The notes under the pieces were generated by a model. It did not search any database. It was not told the origin of the DNA and worked only from the letters and a program-made list of their open reading frames with translations. A DNA stretch of 11,371 bases from Anaerolineae bacterium (GTDB taxonomy: Bacteria; Chloroflexota; Anaerolineae; B4-G1; SLSP01), in NCBI GenBank assembly GCA_016934645.1, contig JAFGSL010000707.1:1-11371 (forward strand), given 5' to 3'. Shown here piece after piece: positions 1 to 6,883 of this stretch. Position 1 is the stretch's first letter, and every line of letters starts with the position of its first letter. Position numbers and translations under genes: made by a program.

Positions 1-1
1 C

Positions 2-466
2 GCTTTGAGCTACACGCAGGCTCTCGCCCACTGGGAGCAGCAACAAGTACAGGCGCAGGCGCGCTTGGAGCAGGCACAGGTCGCGGTGACGCGCATCCAG
101 GCGCAGATTGCAGATGCGACCCTGTACGCGCCGTTCGCGGGCACGGTTAGCGACGTACCGGTGAAGGTTGGCGACACCGTCACACCTGGACAGCCCATTA
201 TGATGTTGGCGGCGCTGGCGCAACTCCGTGCGCGCACCAAAGATCTGACGGAACTGGACGTCGTGCGCATCACCGAGGGGCAAGCCGTCATCGTGACGGT
301 AGAGGCGTTGCCCGACGTCAACCTTTCGGGGAAGGTCGCGCGCATCGAACTGCAAGCGGAGGACTACCGGGGAGACGTTGTGTATCCGGTCATCATCGCA
401 TTGGATGAAACCCCCGCCGAGTTGCGCTGGGGGATGACGGCGCTGGTGGAGATTGAGTCGCCCTGA
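2..466 (+). CDS. HlyD-type membrane fusion protein, 3' part
   Basis: The frame is already open at the window edge, so this is the C-terminal part (about 154 residues) of a longer protein. The visible part starts with a Gln/Ala-rich coiled coil (about residues 1-40), as in the alpha-helical hairpin of adaptor proteins. It continues into the second half of a lipoyl-like domain (YAPFAGTVSDVPVKVGDTV and following, about 42-70) and a beta-barrel-like segment ending WGMTALVEIESP. Proteins of this family (HlyD, MacA, AcrA type) link an inner-membrane ABC or RND transporter to the outside of the cell. The transporter partner is not visible and would lie upstream if present. The gene converges on the minus-strand gene ending at 477 with only 10 bp between them, and no terminator hairpin is visible there. 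The family call is fairly secure; the exported substrate cannot be inferred. Confidence 0.8.
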   Translation, partial: ALSYTQALAHWEQQQVQAQARLEQAQVAVTRIQAQIADATLYAPFAGTVSDVPVKVGDTVTPGQPIMMLAALAQLRARTKDLTELDVVRITEGQAVIVTVEALPDVNLSGKVARIELQAEDYRGDVVYPVIIALDETPAELRWGMTALVEIESP

Positions 467-476
467 AGTTTACCCG

Positions 477-1259
477 TTATGCCCGCACGAAGACCGGGGA
501 CAGGCGGACGTCATCGAAGTTCGCCAGGATACCCAATTGAATGTTCCGCCAACGCATCCAGGTTTTGAGATCATCCAAATGAATGTCTTCTACTTCACGA
601 ATGGCCACGGGAAAAATCATGATTTTTCCTTCAACCAGGAGATGTCCAAAGGCGATGTCACCGATCACGGTATCTTTGTAGGCTACTTGCACCCGTTTGA
701 TCGGTTCGACGATGAAATTGCGCGACTTCAGCTCATAGTGGCAGGCGTTGGCGTAGATGCGATGGACGAAACCGGCGCCGAGAACGTGGTGGACTTCGTA
801 CAATGCGCCGAGAATTTTGCACGCGAGATCAGGGTATAGCCAATCGGCGTCAGGCTCAGGGTGCGCGTGGGTGACGTTTTCCGGGCGTTTGTCGAAGTCA
901 AAGTAGAGGCGGTGAAAGTTCGGTTCGGCACTGCCGAAATTGATCAGGAGACCTATCGGCTTGTTGACCGTTTTGAGATATGAAATGCATTGCGCTTTAT
1001 GGCGTTTGGTGAGTTTGTCGGCGACTTTGTTCTCGACGACAACTTCTTGCACGACGAACAGGTCCAGGCGTTGTATTCCAACAGGACAATTTTTATAGAA
1101 GATCTTATACTCGTCTTGTTGTGTACATGGCAGCCCCCGTGACCGCAGCTCGTGTATCATCGCGCGTTCGTAGATGTACTCGGGGTAGGTGCGAGAGGTG
1201 TGATTGTAAACCTCGTAGTACGCACCAATGATAGCGCCGGTCAGGTTTTCGTACTTCAT
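477..1259 (-). CDS. Tandem two-domain GxxExxY protein (PD-(D/E)XK-like)
   Basis: The protein has 260 residues, about twice the usual length of a GxxExxY protein (roughly 120-130), and reads as two copies of that domain. Copy 1 spans about residues 3-121, with the helix YPEYIYERAMIHELRSRGL (25-43) and candidate nuclease-type residues D66, E76 and K78 (RLDLF, VVENK). Copy 2 spans about 145-258, with GFVHRIY (163-169), where the motif Glu is His, and D201, E210 and K212 (GDIAF, VEGK). In copy 1 the motif Gly is Thr. The D...ExK pattern is that of the PD-(D/E)XK nuclease superfamily and is kept in both halves. The biochemical role of GxxExxY proteins is not well established, so nuclease activity is only possible. 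A modest AGGGG lies 6 nt before the ATG. A 20-bp inverted repeat and degenerate repeats lie just upstream. Confidence 0.85.
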   Translation of the reverse strand: MKYENLTGAIIGAYYEVYNHTSRTYPEYIYERAMIHELRSRGLPCTQQDEYKIFYKNCPVGIQRLDLFVVQEVVVENKVADKLTKRHKAQCISYLKTVNKPIGLLINFGSAEPNFHRLYFDFDKRPENVTHAHPEPDADWLYPDLACKILGALYEVHHVLGAGFVHRIYANACHYELKSRNFIVEPIKRVQVAYKDTVIGDIAFGHLLVEGKIMIFPVAIREVEDIHLDDLKTWMRWRNIQLGILANFDDVRLSPVFVRA

Positions 1260-1280
1260 CTGTGGCCCCTGATAACAGGA

Positions 1281-1353
1281 TTTTCGGAATGATAGGATCG
1301 GAAGAGATCTACAGAATGATAGGATTTTTTGATCCTATCATTCTGTAGATCCT
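1281..1353. repeat. 20-bp perfect inverted repeat with degenerate flanking copies
   Basis: GATCTACAGAATGATAGGAT (1306-1325) is followed, after a 6-nt loop TTTTTG, by its exact reverse complement (1332-1351). A further partial copy, GAATGATAGGATC, lies at 1287-1299, and related ACAGGAT words occur at about 1275-1283 and, inverted, at 1348-1354. The stretch fills the gap between the stop of the GH4 gene (1361) and the start of the GxxExxY gene (1259). On neither strand is the stem followed by a T-run, so it is not a textbook intrinsic terminator, although a 20-bp RNA stem could still stop transcription or block exonucleases. It looks more like a small dispersed repeat unit. From memory, GxxExxY genes in environmental genomes are often flanked by CAGGAT-type repeats; this could not be checked here. 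Confidence 0.75.
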
Positions 1354-1360
1354 GTCCTTT

Positions 1361-2686
1361 CTACGCTTCGAAATGCTTAAACTGCGGCAGATGCTCCTTA
1401 TTCTGCGCCAACATCTCGTTGACCATTTCCTTGATCTCCGCTAGAGACAGCACGGCGGCGGTCAGCGGGTCGCTGGCGATGGCGTGGAAGACGAGGTGCG
1501 GGTCGCCGGTGAGGGCGGCCTCGACGGCCATCTCCTCGGTGGCGACGACGACCTGGTTGAGCGGCGCGACCTGGCGTGGCAGTGCGCCGACGTGGACGGC
1601 GTGCAGCCCGCCTTTGTCCACGTAGACGGGGACTTCCACGCACACGCCATCCGGCAGGTTGGTGATGAGGCCGGTGTTGGGGACGTTGCCGTTGAACGAG
1701 AAGGTCTCGCCACCCTGCAGCGCGTTGATGATGTACGAGGCGTACTCGTGGCCGCGCTCTAGGTTGATCTGTTCCTGCGCCAGCCACTGGCGGATACCAT
1801 CCTTCCAGTCGTCGGCGCGCTTGCGATACTCGTTGAGGATGTAAGCGTAATGGCCGGGATTCCAGCCCGTCCCGTGCGTGCAGTACTTCTCGATGAGGTC
1901 GGGCCGTTTGCGGAACCACCAGTTGTACTCGGAGTTGTGACCGCTGGATTCGGTGACGTAGTAGTCGAGGTGCAGGAACATCTCGTTGCGCACCTGTTCC
2001 TCGTTGTAGATGTCCGGGTTTTCGGTGATGGTCTTGCGGATGAGCGGGTAAGCGTCCACACCGTTCCACTCATACTTCGTGTACCACGCCAGGTGGTTGA
2101 TGCCTGCGCAGGTGTAGGTGATCTCCTCCATCGGAGCGCCGATCCACCGGGCGAGCATATAGGCCGTGCCCTGGACACTGTGACACAGGCCGGTCAGTTG
2201 GATGAAGGACTCGCGCTGCATCGCGCGGCACAACATCGCCATCGGGTTGGTGTAGTTGAGCATGGTCGCGCTGGGACAGTACTTCTCCATGTCCTTGACG
2301 ATGCCCATCATCACCGGGATGGTGCGCAGCGCACGGAAGATGCCGGACGGGCCGCGCGTGTCCCCGACATTGGTGTCCACGCCGTACTTCTTGGGGATGA
2401 GGATGTCATGCTGCCACACATCCACGCCGCCCGCCAGGATCGTGACAATAACGGCATCTGCGTCCTTGAGCGCCTCGGCGCGATTCATCGTCGCCATCAC
2501 TTTCGCGGGATACTTGCCCTCGTCCACGATGCGGTTCACGGCCCGGTTAATGAAGTCCAGTCGCTCGGGATCGATGTCCATCAAGGCCAGCGTGGCGTCT
2601 TCCAACAAGGGGAACGTGAGGATATCGCGCACCAGACTGCGCGTGAAACCGAAACTACCGGCGCCAATAAAAGCAATCTTTGTCAT
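1361..2686 (-). CDS. melA: GH4 alpha-galactosidase-type glycosidase (MelA-like)
   Basis: The 441-residue protein has the length of the glycoside hydrolase family 4. The N-terminal Rossmann motif [16 protein letters not shown] (8-23) binds NAD, and MDIDPERL (36-43) follows at the end of beta-2. NYTNPM (144-149), GLCHSVQG (166-173) and CAGINHLAW (193-201) are family signatures. C168 and H198 match the Cys/His pair that holds the Mn2+ ion in this family. GH4 enzymes cleave glycosides by an oxidation-elimination route needing NAD+ and Mn2+, in the cytoplasm. The CHSV signature fits the alpha-galactosidase/alpha-glucosidase branch better than the 6-phospho-glycosidases, but exact sugar specificity cannot be read. 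AGGAGGT at 2694-2700 lies 7 nt before the ATG, an excellent ribosome site. A heptamer repeat array lies directly upstream, and no sugar transporter is nearby. Confidence 0.9.
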   Translation of the reverse strand: MTKIAFIGAGSFGFTRSLVRDILTFPLLEDATLALMDIDPERLDFINRAVNRIVDEGKYPAKVMATMNRAEALKDADAVIVTILAGGVDVWQHDILIPKKYGVDTNVGDTRGPSGIFRALRTIPVMMGIVKDMEKYCPSATMLNYTNPMAMLCRAMQRESFIQLTGLCHSVQGTAYMLARWIGAPMEEITYTCAGINHLAWYTKYEWNGVDAYPLIRKTITENPDIYNEEQVRNEMFLHLDYYVTESSGHNSEYNWWFRKRPDLIEKYCTHGTGWNPGHYAYILNEYRKRADDWKDGIRQWLAQEQINLERGHEYASYIINALQGGETFSFNGNVPNTGLITNLPDGVCVEVPVYVDKGGLHAVHVGALPRQVAPLNQVVVATEEMAVEAALTGDPHLVFHAIASDPLTAAVLSLAEIKEMVNEMLAQNKEHLPQFKHFEA

Positions 2687-2711
2687 ACAGTTGACCTCCT
2701 AATAGAAATTT

Positions 2712-2774
2712 GGGAAATGGGTAATGAGTAACGAGTAATGGGTAATGAGGAATGAGCGATGAGTTATGAGCAAC
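2712..2774. repeat. Nine heptamers, consensus GAGTAAT
   Basis: Nine consecutive 7-nt units run without a gap: GGGAAAT, GGGTAAT, GAGTAAC, GAGTAAT, GGGTAAT, GAGGAAT, GAGCGAT, GAGTTAT, GAGCAAC. The consensus is GAGTAAT on the plus strand. The array lies between the GH4 ribosome site (2694-2700) and the cupin gene. It resembles in style the short tandemly repeated heptamers known from cyanobacteria. Variation among units suggests an old array. It is followed by a T-rich spacer (2775-2787) and a second array of opposite orientation. Confidence 0.85.
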
Positions 2775-2787
2775 GTCTTGTTTTTTT

Positions 2788-2822
2788 CTCATTTCTCATT
2801 TCTCATTTCTCATCTCTCGTTT
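2788..2822. repeat. Five inverted heptamers, consensus CTCATTT
   Basis: Five 7-nt units run in frame: CTCATTT three times, CTCATCT, CTCGTTT. Read on the minus strand the unit is AAATGAG, the same family as the array at 2712-2774 but pointing the other way, with a 13-nt T-rich spacer between them. The two arrays can therefore pair as an imperfect hairpin in RNA. The array overlaps the last codons and the stop (TGA, 2803-2805) of the cupin gene. There is no T-run on the minus strand after the stem, so it is not a standard terminator. Confidence 0.85.
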
Positions 2823-3135
2823 CCTCCATCACATACCACGCTGATACCAGCGGATCATCCACTGAGCTGCGCAGATGGTGATCTTCGCCCGCATCAACGA
2901 CAACGACGTCGCCAGTTTTGACCGGGTACTCGATGCCGTCAATGGGCAGCACGCCCTGGCCCTGGACGAAGATGAAGACTTCTTCTGTATCGTGGACGTG
3001 GCGCGGTTCCGGGTGAGCGATCTCGCCGGGTTTGAAGATGTAGACGCCACCGCGGGCGATTGTGCGGTCACCCATGATGTCCGGCAGCCAACGCGAATCC
3101 GTCGGCTTTATGTCAGACAGGTGTAGAAATTTCAT
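2803..3135 (-). CDS. Small single-domain cupin protein
   Basis: The 110-residue protein is one cupin barrel. Motif 1 gives H46, H48 and E52 (RHVHDTEEVFIFVQGQG), and motif 2 gives G75, G83 and H86 (GDVVVVDAGEDHH), so the usual three-His/one-Glu metal site is complete. Such small cupins may bind a sugar or other small ligand or act as isomerases or dioxygenases; the substrate cannot be told. The ATG overlaps the stop of the upstream membrane-protein gene (ATGA, 3132-3135), and AAAGGAG lies 8 nt ahead of the ATG inside that gene, so the two are probably co-translated. The last seven codons (residues TRDEK and neighbours) and the stop lie in a heptamer repeat array, so the tail was probably shaped by the repeat. 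Confidence 0.85.
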   Translation of the reverse strand: MKFLHLSDIKPTDSRWLPDIMGDRTIARGGVYIFKPGEIAHPEPRHVHDTEEVFIFVQGQGVLPIDGIEYPVKTGDVVVVDAGEDHHLRSSVDDPLVSAWYVMEETRDEK

Positions 3136-4469
3136 TTGGTTTGCTCCTTTGTGTCTTTGTCGGGGGCGTTGTGTCGCTTCGGCATCACCAGCACTTTATC
3201 CACCCGTCGCCCGTCCATATCCACCACCTCAAAGCGCAAGCCGCCACACTCAAACCATTCGCCGGATATAGGGATGCTTTCCAGGAAGTAAATGATGAAT
3301 CCGCCCACGGTTTGGTAGTCGGCAAGTTCCTCATCGGGCAGTTTCTCGATGTCGAGCAGCTTCTTCAGCCGTTCGATGGGCAACATCCCATCCAGTAGCC
3401 ATGAACCGTCTTCGCGTTGGATGGCTTCAGGCTCTTCCGGCTCGTCGTTGGCAGGGAGATCGCCCACGATGCTTTCGAGGATATCGGTGTCCGTCACCAT
3501 ACCCTGGATCACGCCGTACTCATCGACGACGATGGCAACATGCACGCTTTTCTGCTTGAATAGGTCCAGCAATTTCAGCGTGGGCATATTTTCGGGCACA
3601 AAGAGGGGTGGACGCGCCAGCGCACTTAGGTCCATAGTATTGTCGGTCCAATCCTGTGCCAGGATGTCCTTGGCGTACACGACGCCAAGGAAGTTGTCCA
3701 GGTCATCCCTGCTTAGGAGAAAGCGCGAGTAGGGGCTGAGGATGATCTTCTGTTGCGTGATTTCCGGCGGATCTTCCATATCCAGCCAGATAATTTGCGG
3801 ACGCGCGGTCATCACCGCGCCCACCCGTTGTTCATCCAGCCGGAGGACGCTTTCGAGGATGTCCTGCTCGGATTCTTCTAGTGCACCGCTTTGTGTGCCC
3901 TGCTCAATGAGGATCTCGATTTCTTCCTGAGTGATCATCGGCCCGGTAGAGGGTTTGATTTTCATGAGCCGTAGCACAAAGTTGGTGGAGAGGCTGAGCA
4001 ATTTGACCAACGGTGAAGCCAGTGCTGACAGAAAATTCATCGGTGCCGCCACGATGACAGCAATCCGTTCCGCATTGTTAAGCGCGAGCCTTTTGGGGAC
4101 CAATTCGCCGACGATGAGCGACAAATACGTAATGGTGATGACCACGACTGCCACACCGATGGCTTCGCTATACGGCTTTAAGGCTGGGAATACGTCTAGC
4201 CAAGTGGCGATCATTCGCGCCAGCGTTGCGCCGCCGAACGCACCGGACAAGATGCCGATCAACGTGATGCCGATTTGGACGGTTGCCAGGAATTTGTTGG
4301 GGTCGTCGGCGAGTCTTAATGTGAGCCGGGCGTGGCGGTTGCCCGTATCTGCCAACTGCTGCAATCGTGTTTTGCGGGCCGAAACGATGGCCATCTCTGA
4401 CATCGAAAAAACGCCGTTGGTAAGCAGTAAAAGAGCAATAACTACAATCTCAAAAAACGGATCGTTCAT
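3132..4469 (-). CDS. CNNM/CorC-type membrane protein (hemolysin family)
   Basis: The 445-residue protein has the standard order CNNM (DUF21) membrane domain, two CBS domains, CorC_HlyC domain. Residues 1-160 hold hydrophobic helices (about 7-28, 62-88, 103-122, 135-165) with the conserved GELVPKR (121-127). The CBS pair spans about 217-335 (GAVMTARP, then IVVDEYGVIQGMVTDTDILESIVGD). The CorC_HlyC domain spans about 350-430 (DGSWLLDGMLPIERL ... DYQTVGGFIIYFLE). Members are linked to Mg2+ or Co2+ transport or homeostasis; the name hemolysin is historical. GGAG lies only 4 nt before the ATG, a rather close spacing. The gene heads a two-gene unit with the cupin (ATGA overlap) and starts 111 bp after the phosphatase gene, so it may have its own promoter. 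Confidence 0.92.
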   Translation of the reverse strand: MNDPFFEIVVIALLLLTNGVFSMSEMAIVSARKTRLQQLADTGNRHARLTLRLADDPNKFLATVQIGITLIGILSGAFGGATLARMIATWLDVFPALKPYSEAIGVAVVVITITYLSLIVGELVPKRLALNNAERIAVIVAAPMNFLSALASPLVKLLSLSTNFVLRLMKIKPSTGPMITQEEIEILIEQGTQSGALEESEQDILESVLRLDEQRVGAVMTARPQIIWLDMEDPPEITQQKIILSPYSRFLLSRDDLDNFLGVVYAKDILAQDWTDNTMDLSALARPPLFVPENMPTLKLLDLFKQKSVHVAIVVDEYGVIQGMVTDTDILESIVGDLPANDEPEEPEAIQREDGSWLLDGMLPIERLKKLLDIEKLPDEELADYQTVGGFIIYFLESIPISGEWFECGGLRFEVVDMDGRRVDKVLVMPKRHNAPDKDTKEQTK

Positions 4470-4524
4470 CCCACTCCTGATCTTATGTTGGTGTTACACT
4501 CTGCTACTTGGATGCGCCTATCAT

Positions 4525-4547
4525 ATCATAACATGCGATATTCGCAT
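4525..4547 (-). promoter_or_regulatory. Possible extended -10 and small palindrome before the CNNM gene
   Basis: In the 111-bp gap 4470-4580 the minus strand shows TGTTATGAT, an extended -10 type element with TATGAT at 4530-4525. A short palindrome, ATGCGA-n3-TCGCAT, lies at 4533-4547 in its spacer. No convincing -35 hexamer sits at the right distance. The palindrome could be an operator overlapping the promoter. The call is weak, and nothing else is evident in this gap. Confidence 0.25.
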
Positions 4548-4580
4548 TCTTGGCATTCGTGTGACGTTCGATCGTTATGC

Positions 4581-5075
4581 CTATTGACTTACTTTCCAGC
4601 GCAACACCATACGCTGCTGCGCCTCCGTTTCCGGCGAGGGACTGCGCGCAAAGAGTGTGCCGCTCCGCAGCTTGCGAATAGTTTTCAAAGCCTCGTCGCC
4701 ATCCATCCCGTGGCGCACCAGGTAACACCCGATGGCGGTCCCTGTCCGCCCCAGCCCTCCCAGGCAATGGACATAGACGCGCTGCTGCGCATGTAGCGCG
4801 TGATCTAATGCGTTGAGGATCGTCACCATTTCCTGAGGGGATGGCGTGTCGAAATCCGAGATAGGGAACCGCTCATGGCGCGCTTTCCCGCTTAGCTTGT
4901 GGGCGTAGGGCAGGGCTTCGTCTTTCTCGGTCAGGTCTACAAAAAGCTGGATGCCGGCCTGCAATAACCGCTCTAATTTGGTGCTGGTGACGTGTGCCCA
5001 ACGCTGCGCGGGATACGGTCCGGCGAGCAGCAAGCCGGGCTCCACCCAATACGCTTCAGGGAACGGTGTGTTCAT
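4581..5075 (-). CDS. Dual-specificity/tyrosine protein phosphatase
   Basis: The 164-residue protein has the cysteine phosphatase signature VHCLGGLGRTGT (102-113), giving the P-loop C(X)5R with C104 as nucleophile and R110. Candidate general acids are D74 and D76 in PISDFDTPSP. The N-terminal AYWVEPGLLLAGPYP (8-22) is typical of bacterial dual-specificity phosphatases, as is SPSPETEAQQ near the end. Such enzymes remove phosphate from Tyr or Ser/Thr of proteins, though some act on other phosphoesters. The gene starts 21 bp after the histidine kinase stop in the same direction, so it is probably the last gene of the signalling operon, but no good Shine-Dalgarno is visible before its ATG. A fossil enolase-like 3' end lies between it and the kinase, so its link to the other five genes is less certain. 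Confidence 0.88.
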   Translation of the reverse strand: MNTPFPEAYWVEPGLLLAGPYPAQRWAHVTSTKLERLLQAGIQLFVDLTEKDEALPYAHKLSGKARHERFPISDFDTPSPQEMVTILNALDHALHAQQRVYVHCLGGLGRTGTAIGCYLVRHGMDGDEALKTIRKLRSGTLFARSPSPETEAQQRMVLRWKVSQ

Positions 5076-5096
5076 TAAGAAGGGTTCCGTCTCTCT

Positions 5097-6320
5097 CTAG
5101 ATCGCCGGATCGTACCCGACACCCAGCTCCGATCCGGTGAGGACGGCGACCGGTAATGTCACAAAAAATGTACTTCCCTTGCCCAGTTCACTTTCAAACC
5201 AGATACGTCCTCCATGCAGTTCAACCAAACCACGTGTGATGTGCAATCCCAATCCGGTGCCCGTGGCCTTGGTTAGCACAGAACTCTTGGCCCGGAAGAA
5301 ACGCCGGAATAGTTGACGTTGGTCTTCTTCAGAAATTCCGACGCCTGTATCAGCAATAGTTATTTTAATGAAACCAGTTTCCGTGCTTGGTGTTATGCTC
5401 AACATCACGGCCCCATTATCGCCCGTGTACTTATTGGCATTGCTTAACAAGTTAACCATAATTTGCACTACCCGTTTCTGATCACATAACACGTCAGGTA
5501 GATTTGGCGCAATCTGCAAAATGAAGTTCTGATTCTTCGCTTTGAATCGTGGCTTCAGTTCGTTGACCACATTCTCTACCAATGAGACAAAATCTGTAGG
5601 CTGTAATTCCAATTCGATACGCCCGACCTCGATGCGTGTGACGTCCAGCAGATCTTCAATGATGGCTACCAAACGGTCGACACTATCCAGCACCAAAGAC
5701 AATCGGTCACGCTGTTCCTGTGTTAAGGTGTATTGAGAGCTTGCCAACAACAAACTGACGTACACCTTGATCGTTGTGAGTGGCGAACGCAATTCATGCG
5801 CTGCTACCGCGACGAACTGCGATTTCAGTTCATCCAGGCGTTCCAGTTCGGCGTTCACGGCTTCCAATTCGAGGTTTTGCCGCGTCAGTTGGCTTCTTAG
5901 CAAGCGTAGTTCGTTGCGTTGCTGAGCTAACTGCTGTTCAATTTCGCCGGCGTTCGCGAGTTCCTGTGCTACATGGATAATTCCCTGGATGTGTCCCCTG
6001 GCATCGTAGTGGGGCAAGTCCACCAGGTTAAGGTAATGCGTGTTGCCTGACGCCAAGTCTCGGTTTATCCACTCCAGTTCAAACCGGGGCAGGGTTCCAT
6101 GCAATATCTCCGCCAAGACATCCTCACATCCAATCAATTCTGGCACGATGTCTAGAAGATTGCGCCCTTGCCCTGCCTGCTCCCTTTTGGTGAGCACTTC
6201 CGTCATGCCGGAAATTTGTGTTACGTTCAGGCTACTATCGGTAACAATATATGCTATTTTCCGATCTTGTAGAATAGCTTTTGCAATTGCGGTTTCCATG
6301 TTGAAGCTCCGAAACTTCAT
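5097..6320 (-). CDS. PAS-domain sensor histidine kinase, cytoplasmic
   Basis: The 407-residue protein has no membrane helix. A PAS domain spans about 12-120, a signalling helix about 125-165 (with [12 protein letters not shown], 134-145), a HisKA domain about 165-232 with the phospho-acceptor H175 in AAHELRSPLTTIK, and a HATPase about 275-391. The last has the N-box VNLLSNANKYT, DTGVGI (324-329), FFRAK and GTGLGL (354-359). It should autophosphorylate on H175, but no response regulator is in the window. The chosen ATG overlaps the GTPase stop (ATGA, 6317-6320). A second ATG at 6299 (M8) has GGAG 7 nt ahead and may be the true start. The last 16 or so residues (from 391) lie beyond the normal kinase end and match the C-terminus of the enolase-family gene at 10372. 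The first 120 residues resemble those of the cyclase. Confidence 0.9.
   Translation of the reverse strand: MKFRSFNMETAIAKAILQDRKIAYIVTDSSLNVTQISGMTEVLTKREQAGQGRNLLDIVPELIGCEDVLAEILHGTLPRFELEWINRDLASGNTHYLNLVDLPHYDARGHIQGIIHVAQELANAGEIEQQLAQQRNELRLLRSQLTRQNLELEAVNAELERLDELKSQFVAVAAHELRSPLTTIKVYVSLLLASSQYTLTQEQRDRLSLVLDSVDRLVAIIEDLLDVTRIEVGRIELELQPTDFVSLVENVVNELKPRFKAKNQNFILQIAPNLPDVLCDQKRVVQIMVNLLSNANKYTGDNGAVMLSITPSTETGFIKITIADTGVGISEEDQRQLFRRFFRAKSSVLTKATGTGLGLHITRGLVELHGGRIWFESELGKGSTFFVTLPVAVLTGSELGVGYDPAI
5103..5150 (-). repeat. Enolase-like 3'-end copy fused to the kinase
   Basis: These 48 bases match 10402-10449 at 39 positions, in the same orientation and reading frame, encoding 12 identical residues of 16 (VAV.TG..LGV.YDPA). 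In the enolase-family gene the matching Trp codon TGG (W325) lies two codons further on; here the same position is the TAG stop of the kinase. Weaker gapped similarity may continue to about 5076. The match was counted by eye. Confidence 0.65.
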
Positions 6321-6832
6321 CTCACCAGCATATTACCTAAAACACGGAATAAAGCCTCTACATCGTCTCCTGTCTTGGCACTGGTTAAGCGATAGGGAAT
6401 CGCCCATCGTGCGGCAAAGTCTTCGATATGTTTGTGAGAAACGCGATGTTGTTCGATAAGATCATTTTTGTTGCCAGCAAGCAGAAATTGCGCATCGGGG
6501 CTGATTTTCCGCAGGTCGTTGATGTAAATCTGAAGATGCTCAAATGTCTCAGGACGGGTCAAATCACAGACGAGTACCGCGCCTGCCGCACCGCGCAGAT
6601 AGCTGGCACGCATCTGGCTGAACTCTTCACTGCCGGCCAAATCCCAAAGCATCATTGTAACACTCGCAATGTCGTTGGAGACGGGCAATGATACTGTCTT
6701 GCGGCTGACTTTAACCCCGATCGTGCTGATATACTTATCGTCAAAAAGGTTGTAGACAAACCTGCGCACCAGGCTGGTTTTCCCGACCGCGAAATCACCA
6801 AGTAAACATACTTTTTTTTGTAGTGTGAGCAT
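6317..6832 (-). CDS. Rab/Ras-like small GTPase
   Basis: From the ATG at 6832 the protein has 171 residues, the size of a bare Ras-type G domain. It carries all five G motifs: P-loop GDFAVGKT (12-19), switch I T37 (YISTIGVKV), WDLAGSEEF (63-71), NKND (121-124) and SAK (151-153). It should switch between GDP and GTP forms and bind effectors in the GTP form. The residue equivalent to Ras Gln61 is Ser68, so intrinsic hydrolysis may be slow or helped by a partner. There is no C-terminal lipid motif, so membrane recruitment would need a partner. GAGGG lies 5 nt before this ATG; the TTG just upstream at 6835 is too close to it and was not chosen. The stop overlaps the kinase start. Such GTPases are known in bacteria (MglA and the 'Rup' groups). 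Confidence 0.9.
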   Translation of the reverse strand: MLTLQKKVCLLGDFAVGKTSLVRRFVYNLFDDKYISTIGVKVSRKTVSLPVSNDIASVTMMLWDLAGSEEFSQMRASYLRGAAGAVLVCDLTRPETFEHLQIYINDLRKISPDAQFLLAGNKNDLIEQHRVSHKHIEDFAARWAIPYRLTSAKTGDDVEALFRVLGNMLVR

Positions 6833-6883
6833 CAAATCCCTCTTTACTCAAAAACTCCGCCCTGTATGCCCAAGTACCCCCCA

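Noticed and set aside
1306..1351. Intrinsic terminator for the GH4 gene
   Set aside because: The stem is perfect, but neither strand has a T-run after it, and related copies nearby fit a repeat element better.
1850..2731. Long plus-strand open frame (293 codons) opposite the GH4 gene
   Set aside because: It is antisense to a clear GH4 gene; its protein is rich in His, Val and Arg with no recognisable domain and no ribosome site, as expected from a G+C-rich shadow frame.
2712..2822. CRISPR-like array
   Set aside because: The units are 7 nt, contiguous and degenerate, with no unique spacers and no cas genes nearby.
6833..6883. Internal promoter between cyclase and GTPase
   Set aside because: No hexamer pair at proper spacing is visible in these 51 bp.
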